Shown here piece by piece: positions 55,754-64,000 of a stretch of 64,000 bases of DNA (its first letter is position 1; each line of letters starts with the position of its first letter). The DNA is taken from assembly GCF_004799035.1 (NCBI RefSeq), contig NZ_MWIO01000017.1, positions 1 to 64,000 on the forward strand, given 5' to 3'. Source of the stretch: Rhodanobacter lindaniclasticus. GTDB taxonomy: Bacteria; Pseudomonadota; Gammaproteobacteria; Xanthomonadales; Rhodanobacteraceae. Both the position numbers and the translations under genes were made by a program. Below the pieces are notes generated by a model, which saw only the letters and a program-made list of their open reading frames with translations, searched no databases and was not told the DNA's origin.

Positions 55754-56743
55754 TCAGCCGCGGCGTGTCTGCGCGAAGCGCGATCGATAAGCCGCCGGGC
55801 TGATCGCCAGCTTGCGCCGGAAATGATGGCGCAGCGTGATCGCGCTGCCGAAGCCGCACTGCCCGGCAATCGCGTCGATGGAGAGCGTCGAGCTTTCCAG
55901 CAATTCGCGCGCACGATCCACCCGCGCGCCGATCAGCCAATGCACCGGACTGGTGCCGGTGGCCTGCCTGAAGTGGCGCATGAAGCTGCGTTCGCTCATC
56001 GCCGCCAGCGCGGCCAGCTCGGCGATCGGCTGGGGGCGCGCCAGTCGTCGCAGCATGGTGTCCATCACCCTCGACAGGGGGTCGGCTTCGCGCTTCGCTA
56101 CCGGCCGTTCGACGAATTGCGCCTGGCCGCCGTCGCGATGTGGCGGGATCACCAGCCGCCGCGCGACCTGGTTGGCGATGTCCGGGCCGTGGTCGCGGCG
56201 CACCAGATGCAGGCACAGGTCCAGCCCGGCCGCGCTGCCGGCAGAGGTGAGCAACTGACCCTCGTCGACGTACAGCACCGCCGGGTCGACCGCGATGCGC
56301 GGATACTTGCGTTGCAGCGTCTCGGCGTAGCGCCAGTGGGTGGCGGCGCGCCGGCCATCGAGCAGGCCGGTGGCCGCCAGCACGAACGCACCGGAACAGA
56401 TCGACAGCAGCCGCGCGCCGCGCGCATGCGCTTCGCGCAGCGCGTCCAGCACCCGCGCGGGTACCGGTGCGTCGATGCCCTTCCAGCCGGGGATGATGAT
56501 GGTGCCGGCCTCGACCAAACGCTCCAGTCCGGCGTCAGCCACCATCCGCATGCCGTGCGCGCCGCGCAAGGGGCCGCGTTCGGCGGCGCAGGTTTCGAAG
56601 CGATACCAGGGTGACCTCAGCTCTGGTCGCGGCAGCCCGAACACCTCGGCGGCACAGGCGAATTCGAAGCCGCACAGGCCGTCGTAGACCAGCGCGGCGA
56701 CCAGCGGGTTGGGTGCTTTGCGGGTGGTGCGCCGTGTTGGCAT
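55754..56743 (-). CDS. ftrA: GlxA/FtrA-type AraC-family regulator
   Basis: A 329-residue regulator. The N-terminal DJ-1/PfpI-like domain (about 12-190) includes LLSICSGAFVLAATGLLDGRRAATHW, where the Cys sits at the nucleophile-elbow position. The C-terminal AraC-type HTH (about 220-320) has MSERSFMRHFRQATGTSP and IAGQCGFGSAITLRHHFRRKL. It is the FtrA subgroup, which is often beside a rhodanese gene, as here. The start is chosen at 56743; the upstream gap of 87 bp to the divergent rhodanese holds both promoters. Confidence 0.9.
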   Translation of the reverse strand: MPTRRTTRKAPNPLVAALVYDGLCGFEFACAAEVFGLPRPELRSPWYRFETCAAERGPLRGAHGMRMVADAGLERLVEAGTIIIPGWKGIDAPVPARVLDALREAHARGARLLSICSGAFVLAATGLLDGRRAATHWRYAETLQRKYPRIAVDPAVLYVDEGQLLTSAGSAAGLDLCLHLVRRDHGPDIANQVARRLVIPPHRDGGQAQFVERPVAKREADPLSRVMDTMLRRLARPQPIAELAALAAMSERSFMRHFRQATGTSPVHWLIGARVDRARELLESSTLSIDAIAGQCGFGSAITLRHHFRRKLAISPAAYRSRFAQTRRG

Positions 56744-56830
56744 GATTTGATCGAATCGTGTCGTTTCCGCCAATTGTGCGCGGCTCGCCGCGCTTCGACA
56801 ATGTGGCTCCCGTCCACCCCGGAAGCCGCC

Positions 56831-57238
56831 ATGTCGAACGCCGTCACCCAGATTCCCGCCGCGCCGTCCGCGCTGGCGCTGCAGCATTTCGAGGCCACGT
56901 TCGCTTTCGAGACCGACTGCTGGGACACGCACGATGCCCTGCAGCAGGAGAGTCCCGGTTTCGTGCTGATCGATGCGCGCAGCCCTGCGTTGTACGAGCG
57001 CGGACACGTTCCCGGCGCGGTGAACATCCCGCACGGAAAGCTCATCGAATCGCGCCTGGCGAAGTACCCGGCGTCGACCCTGTTCGTGGTGTATTGTGCC
57101 GGCCCGCATTGCAACGGCGCGGCACGCGCCGCGGTGCGTCTGGCGCGGCTGGGCCGGCCGGTGAAGCTGATGGCCGGTGGCATCACCGGCTGGATCGATG
57201 AAGGTTTCGAACTGGCCAGCGGGGCCGACAAGGGTTGA
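56831..57238 (+). CDS. Rhodanese-like domain protein
   Basis: A 135-residue single-domain rhodanese. The motif FVLIDARSPALYERGHVPGA and the active-site loop VYCAGPHCNGAARAA (Cys89 as the persulfide-carrying residue) are complete. It moves sulfane sulfur in the cytoplasm; the acceptor is unknown. It is divergent from the FtrA-type regulator, which probably controls it. Confidence 0.9.
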   Translation: MSNAVTQIPAAPSALALQHFEATFAFETDCWDTHDALQQESPGFVLIDARSPALYERGHVPGAVNIPHGKLIESRLAKYPASTLFVVYCAGPHCNGAARAAVRLARLGRPVKLMAGGITGWIDEGFELASGADKG

Positions 57239-57272
57239 GTCGCGGCATCGGTTCGGCCGGCATGGCACGCGA

Positions 57273-58511
57273 TCAATCACAGGCCCGCACGGGCTGGGGC
57301 GTGGCGGCGCGGGTTGCGTCACCACGCCGGTCGAGTGCGAGCGCCATCGATCCGCCGCAGATACCCACGGCGCACACGCCCGTCCAGCCGGCGTGCGCCC
57401 ACGCCACGCCGGCCACGGCCGAGCCGAGCGCGCCGCCGAGAAAAAATACGCCGGTGTACAAGCCGTTGATGCGACCGCGGGCCTCTCCCTGCAACAGGTT
57501 GACCGCGCGACGACCCAGCGCCTGGTCGGCGATGGTGCCGGCGTCGAGCAGGATCGCGGCGAGTCCCATCACGGCGATCAGCACGCCGCGCGGCAGCGCC
57601 GCGGTGGCCCACGCATTGTCGGCGACGCCGGCCAGCAGCATCGACGCGATCAGGGTGAGATGGGCGAGGCGCAGGGCGATCCGCGATTTGCCGGCGTCAC
57701 CGAGCCGGCCGGCGATCGGCGCGCTGATCGCGCCACTGACGCCGGCCAGCGCGAACACCGCGATGCCGACGGCGCCGAAGCCGAACGGCGATGCGGACAG
57801 CGGCAGCGCGACTAGGCTCCAGAACGCACTGAACGCGGCGAAGCTCGACGCCGCCGACAGCGCCCGACGACGCAACACCGGCTCCGCGCGCCACAGCATG
57901 GCCAGCGAGCCGACCAGGGCGCGATACGGCACCGTCGCCGGTGGCCGCCGACGCGGCAGCCGCCGCGCCAGCGCCGCGTCGAGCAGCACGATGGCGATGG
58001 CGAGCAGGGCATAGCCGGCGCGCCAGCCGAAGTGCTCGGCGACCAGGCTGGCCAGTGGGCGCGACAGCATCCCGCCCAGCAACAGCCCGCTCATGATGTT
58101 GCCGATCACGCGGCCGCGCTGCGCTTCCACCGTCATCGCTGCCGCCAGCGGCACCAGCATCTGGATCGAGCAGGTGGTCACGCCGATCACGAAACTGATG
58201 GCAAGGAACCCCGCCGGCGCGATCGGACAGGCTGCGATCGCGAGCGCCGCGGCGTTGGTCGCCAGCGTGGCCAGGATTAGCCGGCGGTTCTCGACCAGGT
58301 CGCACAGCGGTACCAGCAGGAACAGGCCCGCGGCATAACCGGCCAGGATCAGCGTGCTGACCAGACCGGCTTCGGCCGGCGTCAGGCTCAGCGAAGCGGC
58401 GATCAGCCCCACCAGCGGCTGCGGCAGGTACAGGCTGACCACGATCACCCCGGTGGCCAGCGCGAACAGGCGCACTGGCACCGGCGCGAGCGGGGCGTCC
58501 GCCGTGCTCAT
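57273..58511 (-). CDS. MFS transporter (YnfM/ArabJ-like exporter type)
   Basis: A 412-residue 12-helix MFS permease. The first helix pair (VIVVSLYLPQPLVGLIAASLSLTPAEAGLVSTLILAGYAAG) and the motif A loop LCDLVENRRL are typical of the drug or metabolite exporter groups. The substrate is unknown. Its start overlaps the end of the NTF2-like gene (ATGA), so the two are cotranscribed in the order NTF2-MFS; a LysR-type gene is divergent. Confidence 0.88.
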   Translation of the reverse strand: MSTADAPLAPVPVRLFALATGVIVVSLYLPQPLVGLIAASLSLTPAEAGLVSTLILAGYAAGLFLLVPLCDLVENRRLILATLATNAAALAIAACPIAPAGFLAISFVIGVTTCSIQMLVPLAAAMTVEAQRGRVIGNIMSGLLLGGMLSRPLASLVAEHFGWRAGYALLAIAIVLLDAALARRLPRRRPPATVPYRALVGSLAMLWRAEPVLRRRALSAASSFAAFSAFWSLVALPLSASPFGFGAVGIAVFALAGVSGAISAPIAGRLGDAGKSRIALRLAHLTLIASMLLAGVADNAWATAALPRGVLIAVMGLAAILLDAGTIADQALGRRAVNLLQGEARGRINGLYTGVFFLGGALGSAVAGVAWAHAGWTGVCAVGICGGSMALALDRRGDATRAATPQPVRACD

Positions 58512-58984
58512 TGCACAGCCTCCCGGTAGGCGGCGAGCTGGACCGGGTCGTCGAACGAGCCGTGGTGGTGCACCTGGCGCCAGGCGCCGCCGATGTGGCG
58601 AAACAGGCGGCTGGTGCGGATCGCCGGCTCCAGCCGCAGGCCCTCGCGTTCCAGCGTGCCGCGCTCGCGGCCCACGGCGTAGAACATGTCACCGGCGTCG
58701 CCCGGCCCGATCCGATGCAAGGTGTAGTCGTGGAACTTCACGCGCACCCGCGCCTTGCCTTCGAAAATGCGCTGGTACACCGCGCGGATCGCCGGCCAGC
58801 CGCGTGCGATGCCGCCGAGCGGATTGCTCATCGACACGTCGTCGCCGTGGTGCCAGCTGCGCGCCATCGCCTCGATGTCGCAGCTGTTGAAGGCGCGGTA
58901 GAAGGCGCTCAGGGCGGCCAGCGGCGAGTCGGGATCGAGGCCGGTTTCGTTGCCGTCGATCACGGTCGGGAGTTGCGTTGGCAT
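58508..58984 (-). CDS. Nuclear transport factor 2-like (SnoaL/DUF4440 type) protein
   Basis: A 158-residue protein with the NTF2-like cone fold (LAALSAFYRAFNSCDIEAMARSWH, GWPAIRAVYQRIFEG, VRVKFHDYTLHRIG, FRHIGGAWRQVHHHGSF). These small proteins bind or isomerise hydrophobic ligands, or serve as accessory domains. It is the first gene of a two-gene unit with the MFS transporter and diverges from the LysR gene. Confidence 0.88.
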   Translation of the reverse strand: MPTQLPTVIDGNETGLDPDSPLAALSAFYRAFNSCDIEAMARSWHHGDDVSMSNPLGGIARGWPAIRAVYQRIFEGKARVRVKFHDYTLHRIGPGDAGDMFYAVGRERGTLEREGLRLEPAIRTSRLFRHIGGAWRQVHHHGSFDDPVQLAAYREAVQ

Positions 58985-59093
58985 GGGGGCCTCCGGGTGG
59001 GCCGGGGAGTGGGGGCGTCATTCTTTGCCCCGGATCCGTCTGGGAGAATAGGCGTTAGCATGGAAGGACTATCACGCTGCAAGGGAGAATGTC

Positions 59094-59990
59094 ATGGCCA
59101 GCCTGGACGATTACCGGGTCTTCATCGCCGTGGTGGAGCAGGGCAACCTGAGCGCCGCCGCGCGCTACCTGCAGCGCTCGCTGCAGGCGGTGAGCCGGTC
59201 GCTGGCGGCGCTGGAGCATGAACTGGGCGTGGAGCTGATCCAGCGCACCACGCGGCGAGCGCAGCCCAGCGCGGCGGGGCTGGCGTTCCATGCGCGGCTG
59301 AAGACCGCGCTGGCCGACATCGAGTTGGCGCGCAGCGAGTTGGCCAGGCACGGCGCGCGCATCGACGGCACGCTGCGCATCGGCGGTTCCACCCAGTTCA
59401 GCGCGCCGCACCTGGTGCCGGTGGTGGCGGCCTTCATGGAGCGCTATCCGGACGTCGCCGTGGAGCTGGTGGTGGCCGACCATCGCGCCGACCTGCAGCG
59501 CGAGAAACTGGATGCGGCGGTGCGGATGGGCCCGTTGCCGGACAGCCGTCTGCACGCGCGCCAGCTTGGCATGTTGCGCGTGGTGACGGTGGGCGCGCCC
59601 GGCTATTTCGCCCGCCATGGCCGCCCGCAGACACCGGCAGACCTGCGTCGCCACCAGTGCATCGTGCGCCGCTCGGCCGAAGACGCGCGCCGCTGGAGCT
59701 ATCGGCGCGGCAACCGGCGGCAATCGGTGGAGGTGTGTGGCCGCTTCAGCGCCGACAACGCGGCTGCCTGCAATGCGGCCGTCGTGGCCGGGCTCGGCAT
59801 CGGCACCGCCGCACTGTGGCAGGTGCGCGGCCTGCTCGACCAGGGCCGGCTGGAAACCGTGCTCGATGACTGGCAATTGCCGGGCCAGGCGGTGCACATG
59901 GTCTGGTCGCCGACGCGACAACTGCCGGCACGCACGCGGGCCTTCATCGACTTCGTGGCGGCGCGCTGGACTCTCGAACCGCCAGGTTGA
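59094..59990 (+). CDS. LysR family transcriptional regulator
   Basis: A 298-residue LTTR. The winged HTH (about 5-65) contains VVEQGNLSAAARYLQRSLQAVSRSLAALE. The effector domain shows FSAPHLVPVVAAFMERYPDVAVELVV. GGGAGAATGTC precedes ATG. It is divergent from the NTF2-MFS unit, so it probably controls that pair from the 109-bp gap. The inducer is unknown. Confidence 0.93.
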   Translation: MASLDDYRVFIAVVEQGNLSAAARYLQRSLQAVSRSLAALEHELGVELIQRTTRRAQPSAAGLAFHARLKTALADIELARSELARHGARIDGTLRIGGSTQFSAPHLVPVVAAFMERYPDVAVELVVADHRADLQREKLDAAVRMGPLPDSRLHARQLGMLRVVTVGAPGYFARHGRPQTPADLRRHQCIVRRSAEDARRWSYRRGNRRQSVEVCGRFSADNAAACNAAVVAGLGIGTAALWQVRGLLDQGRLETVLDDWQLPGQAVHMVWSPTRQLPARTRAFIDFVAARWTLEPPG

Positions 59991-60192
59991 TCCAGCGGCG
60001 TGACGGGGCGGTCGTCACTGCTCTGGCTCGGCAAGGGGGAAGGCGGTGATGAAGCGCCGCGCATGCAAGACCATCGGTGAGCGACGCGACGGCGGGGCAG
60101 CCAACGGTCCCTGAATGCCCGGCGGCGCAAGGTGTCCGGGAGACGGCCATCCGTCCGGGAGAGGTTCGGTGAAGAAAGAAGACGAGACACAC

Positions 60193-60424
60193 ATGCAGAT
60201 CGTTTCCGCGGACATCAGTTCGGAATCGCTGACCGGCATGGTGATTTTCCGGCCGCACTGCGTGTCCCGTTCGGGGCGCAACGCGGGCGAGGCCGACAAG
60301 GGCGGCAACTGGTACGCACTGCGCCCCGCCGAAGTGCGCAGCTTCGCGCGCGCTGCTGGATGCGGCCGATGCGCTGGATCTGAAGGCGAAGATGTTGCAG
60401 GCGGAGAAGACGGCGGAGATCTGA
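60193..60424 (+). pseudogene. Frameshifted small hypothetical gene
   Basis: A frame starts at 60193 (MQIVSADISSESLTGMVIF...). Reading stays coding-like up to about 60350, where the sequence has a CG-dinucleotide run (TTCGCGCGCGCTG). After the run the coding-like sequence continues in another frame (LLDAADALDLKAKMLQAEKT) to a stop at 60422-60424. One additional CG unit would give a continuous 77-residue protein. It is either a real 2-bp deletion by slippage, a phase-variable run or a sequencing error. No family is recognised. A GAGAGG element lies about 30 nt before the ATG. Confidence 0.6.
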
Positions 60425-60451
60425 CTTGCGCGGGACCGGCGCGGCGCGAGT

Positions 60452-61270
60452 TCAGCCGCGCCGGTGCCGGTTGATCGTGTCGCGCAGTGCAAGCGTGGCG
60501 GCGCGCGCGGCGTCGGCGAAACTCTCGTCGTTGCCCGCGTAGAGGATCGCCCGCGAGGAGCTGATCATCAGGCCGGTGCCGTCGGCGGTGGCGCCATGTT
60601 GGAGCACGGCATGCACGTCGCCGCCCTGGGCGCCGATGCCGGGCACCAGCAAGGGCATGTCGCCGACCACGGCGCGCACCTTGCCCAGTTCGTCCGGCCA
60701 GGTGGCGCCGGTGACCAGCGCGCAGTTGCCGTTCGCGTTCCAGTCGCGGGTGATGGTTTCGGCCACGCGCAGGTACAGCGGCTGGCCGCCGCAATCCAGC
60801 GCCTGGAAGTCCGCGCCGCCGGGGTTGGATGTGCGGCAGAGCAGGATCACGCCCTTGTCGGCGCGGTCGAGGAACGGCTGGATCGAGTCGCGGCCGAGGT
60901 ACGGGTTCAGCGTCACCGCGTCGGCCCGGTAGCGCTCGAACGCTTCGCTGGCGTAGTGCTGCGCCGTGCTGCCGATGTCGCCGCGCTTGGCGTCGAGGAT
61001 CACCGGCACGCCGGGATGTTCCGCGTGGATGTGCGCGATCAGCCGTTCCAGCGTTTCCTCGGCGCGCAGCGCGGCGAAGTGCGCGATCTGCGGCTTGAAC
61101 GCGCAGACCAGGTCGGCGGTGGCGTCGACGATGGCGGCGCAGAACGCGAACACCGCGTCGGGCGCGTCGCGCAGCTGCACAGGGAATTTCGCCGGTTCCG
61201 GATCGAGGCCGACACAGACCAGCGAGTCGTGGCGAACCCAGGCCTGCTGCAAAGATTGCATGAAGTGCAT
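60452..61270 (-). CDS. pyrF: Orotidine 5'-phosphate decarboxylase (long form)
   Basis: A 272-residue OMP decarboxylase, last step of UMP synthesis. It is the type-2 bacterial form ([27 protein letters not shown] at 93-103 holds the catalytic Asp-Lys-Asp arrangement; [14 protein letters not shown]). Length fits the long form (about 270-280). It is separated from the downstream-oriented ettA by a repeat-rich 180-bp gap. Confidence 0.95.
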   Translation of the reverse strand: MHFMQSLQQAWVRHDSLVCVGLDPEPAKFPVQLRDAPDAVFAFCAAIVDATADLVCAFKPQIAHFAALRAEETLERLIAHIHAEHPGVPVILDAKRGDIGSTAQHYASEAFERYRADAVTLNPYLGRDSIQPFLDRADKGVILLCRTSNPGGADFQALDCGGQPLYLRVAETITRDWNANGNCALVTGATWPDELGKVRAVVGDMPLLVPGIGAQGGDVHAVLQHGATADGTGLMISSSRAILYAGNDESFADAARAATLALRDTINRHRRG

Positions 61271-61289
61271 CGGAGTTCCCTCGTCGCCT

Positions 61290-61430
61290 CCTCACCCTCT
61301 CTCCCCTCCGGGGAGAGGGTTGGGGCGAGGGGACAATCTTGCGTGGTCGCTGGATGTTGGTGCTGTTCTTTTGGCAGATCGAAGCCAGCCGTGGCCCCTC
61401 ACCTCGATCCTCTCCCCGGAGGGGAGAGGA
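61290..61430. repeat. Two head-to-head hairpin repeats
   Basis: Hairpin one (CTCTCCCC/GGGGAGAG, 61299-61317) and hairpin two (CCTCTCCCC/GGGGAGAGG, 61409-61429) are related and face each other, with GGGGCGAGGGG and CCCCTCACCTCG as the inner flanks. It is a pair of dispersed repeat units of the CCCTCTCCCC type common in proteobacteria. It may also end transcription between ettA and pyrF. Confidence 0.75.
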
Positions 61431-61451
61431 GGCAAACGCAAAGAGCTGTAC

Positions 61452-63119
<1,668 letters not shown>

Positions 63120-63219
63120 GCAACCTCCGAAGGCGAGCGCCCCGCCGCCGGGAGCACCGGCACGGGGAGGGAATTCGACAAACCACGCATTATAGCGGCT
63201 TGCGCCGGCGTTACGCCGC

Positions 63220-63837
63220 TCAGCGCGCCGGCTTGCGCCGCCGTGGCGCGGCGGGTGCCGGGGCCAGGCCGGCCAGCAACAGGTCGAGCAGCTGCGAGAA
63301 CGCGGCATCCTCGCCGGGTTGGTCCCACAGGTGCGAGAAGCCCGGGTAGTGGAAGCGCGCCGTGGCGTCGAACAGGGCCCGTGCGGCGGCGGCCGGATCG
63401 AGCTGGCGGAAGTCGCCGCTGGCCACGCCGGCGGCAAGGATCGAGGCGATCTGCTGCTGCATGCGCCCCTTGTGCTCAGCGATGGCCTCGCCCGCTTCCG
63501 CCGCCAGCGCGCTGTAGGTGGCGAACAGCTCGGGATCGCCCAGCACGTTGTCGCGCTTGGTCTGGCGCAGGGCGGAGAACCACTGGCGCAGGCGCGCCGG
63601 CGGCGGCGTGCGGCTGGTGGCGATCGCCTGCAGCGGCGCCATCGACCGTGCCAGCCAGCCGCGCAGGACCGCGTCGCGCAGCGCCGCCTTGCTGGCGAAA
63701 TGCCGGTACACGCTGCCGTGGCTGACCCCGAGTGCCTGCGCCACGTCGACCACGGTGGCCTTGCCGGGACCATAGCGGCGCAGGACATCCTCGGCGGCGG
63801 CGAGGATGCGTTCGGGCGTGAGTACGGAGTCGTTCAT
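63220..63837 (-). CDS. TetR family transcriptional regulator
   Basis: A 205-residue repressor-type protein. The N-terminal HTH (VVDVAQALGVSHGSVYRHFASKAAL, about 25-49) is intact and the C-terminal ligand domain is all helical. Its start overlaps the stop codon of an upstream gene on the same strand (ATGA, 63834-63837), so it is probably cotranscribed with the oxidoreductase-like gene that runs off the window edge and may control it. Confidence 0.92.
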   Translation of the reverse strand: MNDSVLTPERILAAAEDVLRRYGPGKATVVDVAQALGVSHGSVYRHFASKAALRDAVLRGWLARSMAPLQAIATSRTPPPARLRQWFSALRQTKRDNVLGDPELFATYSALAAEAGEAIAEHKGRMQQQIASILAAGVASGDFRQLDPAAAARALFDATARFHYPGFSHLWDQPGEDAAFSQLLDLLLAGLAPAPAAPRRRKPAR

Positions 63838-64000
63838 GCCGCCGATTCAAGCACATCGAACGTGGCGCAGACGAGTTCGTCCGCCACGTAACCCAGCGGG
63901 ATGCGGCCGCACACGTGTTCCGTCGAGCGCTTCTCGAAACCGATCCAGCCGCTGTTGAAGCCGTCCAGCATGGCGATGCGCGGTGCGGTGCGATCGGCCG
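63834..64000 (-). CDS. C-terminal end of an NmrA/NAD(P)-binding-like protein (partial)
   Basis: Only the last 54 residues are in the window, including RIAMLDGFNSGWIGFEK and PLGYVADELVCATFDVL. The pattern resembles the C-terminus of NmrA-type NAD(P)-binding proteins, which is a tentative call. The gene overlaps the TetR gene by 4 nt. The start lies outside the window. Confidence 0.55.
   Translation of the reverse strand, partial: ADRTAPRIAMLDGFNSGWIGFEKRSTEHVCGRIPLGYVADELVCATFDVLESAA

Overview
The window is high-GC, densely coded chromosomal DNA from a gammaproteobacterium. The gene content and order point to the Xanthomonadales (Lysobacterales), most likely Rhodanobacteraceae (Rhodanobacter/Dyella/Frateuria-like). 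The clues are holC-pepA divergent from lptF-lptG, a YbdD-CstA pair, a SET-domain protein, a RDD/SpoIIM/DUF4129/DUF4350/MoxR/DUF58 operon, and dispersed palindromic repeats whose spacers carry CCCGATTCCC-like strings. The family assignment is inference. No tRNA, rRNA, CRISPR array, transposase or prophage was seen.

Layout. 0-5 kb: OmpA-like lipoprotein, DUF4105 membrane protein, a small orphan gene, an acyl-CoA dehydrogenase with its upstream lipoprotein, and a SET protein. 5.4-12.5 kb: seven abutting or overlapping genes (RDD, RDD, SpoIIM-like, DUF4129, DUF4350, MoxR ATPase, DUF58), probably one transcript for an envelope-associated MoxR/vWA-type system. 13-20.5 kb: an EF-G paralogue, a tandem pair of proline-rich membrane-anchored TonB-like proteins, a membrane GTPase and a YdeI-like protein. 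20.5-21.3 kb: repeats followed by a compact unit (consensus promoter, two coupled mini-ORFs of 18 and 22 codons, intrinsic terminator). 21.4-28.6 kb: two paralogous beta-propeller hybrid histidine kinases. Their kinase halves are nearly identical and their sensor halves are divergent.

28.7-36 kb is conserved housekeeping: holC, pepA, lptF, lptG, ltaE, recQ. 36-38.9 kb holds a sugar:H+ symporter behind a LacI-type palindromic operator, followed by a LacI-family regulator. 39-48.7 kb: small secreted protein, VOC protein, apt, dsbC-like, purL, membrane protein, GT2 glycosyltransferase, DMT exporter, DUF2127 protein. 49.1-50.4 kb is an unrecognised gene behind a long non-coding leader. 50.5-57.2 kb: methyltransferase, YbdD-CstA peptide uptake, DUF4197 protein, peptide deformylase, a FtrA/GlxA-type regulator divergent from a rhodanese. 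57.3-64 kb: MFS/NTF2 operon divergent from a LysR regulator, a frameshifted small gene, pyrF, ettA, a TetR regulator and the 3' end of an oxidoreductase-like gene running off the edge.

The most unusual material is the peptide-encoding micro-operon with the chimeric kinase pair beside it, the tandem TonB-like pair, the unrecognised 422-residue gene, and the palindromic repeat family.
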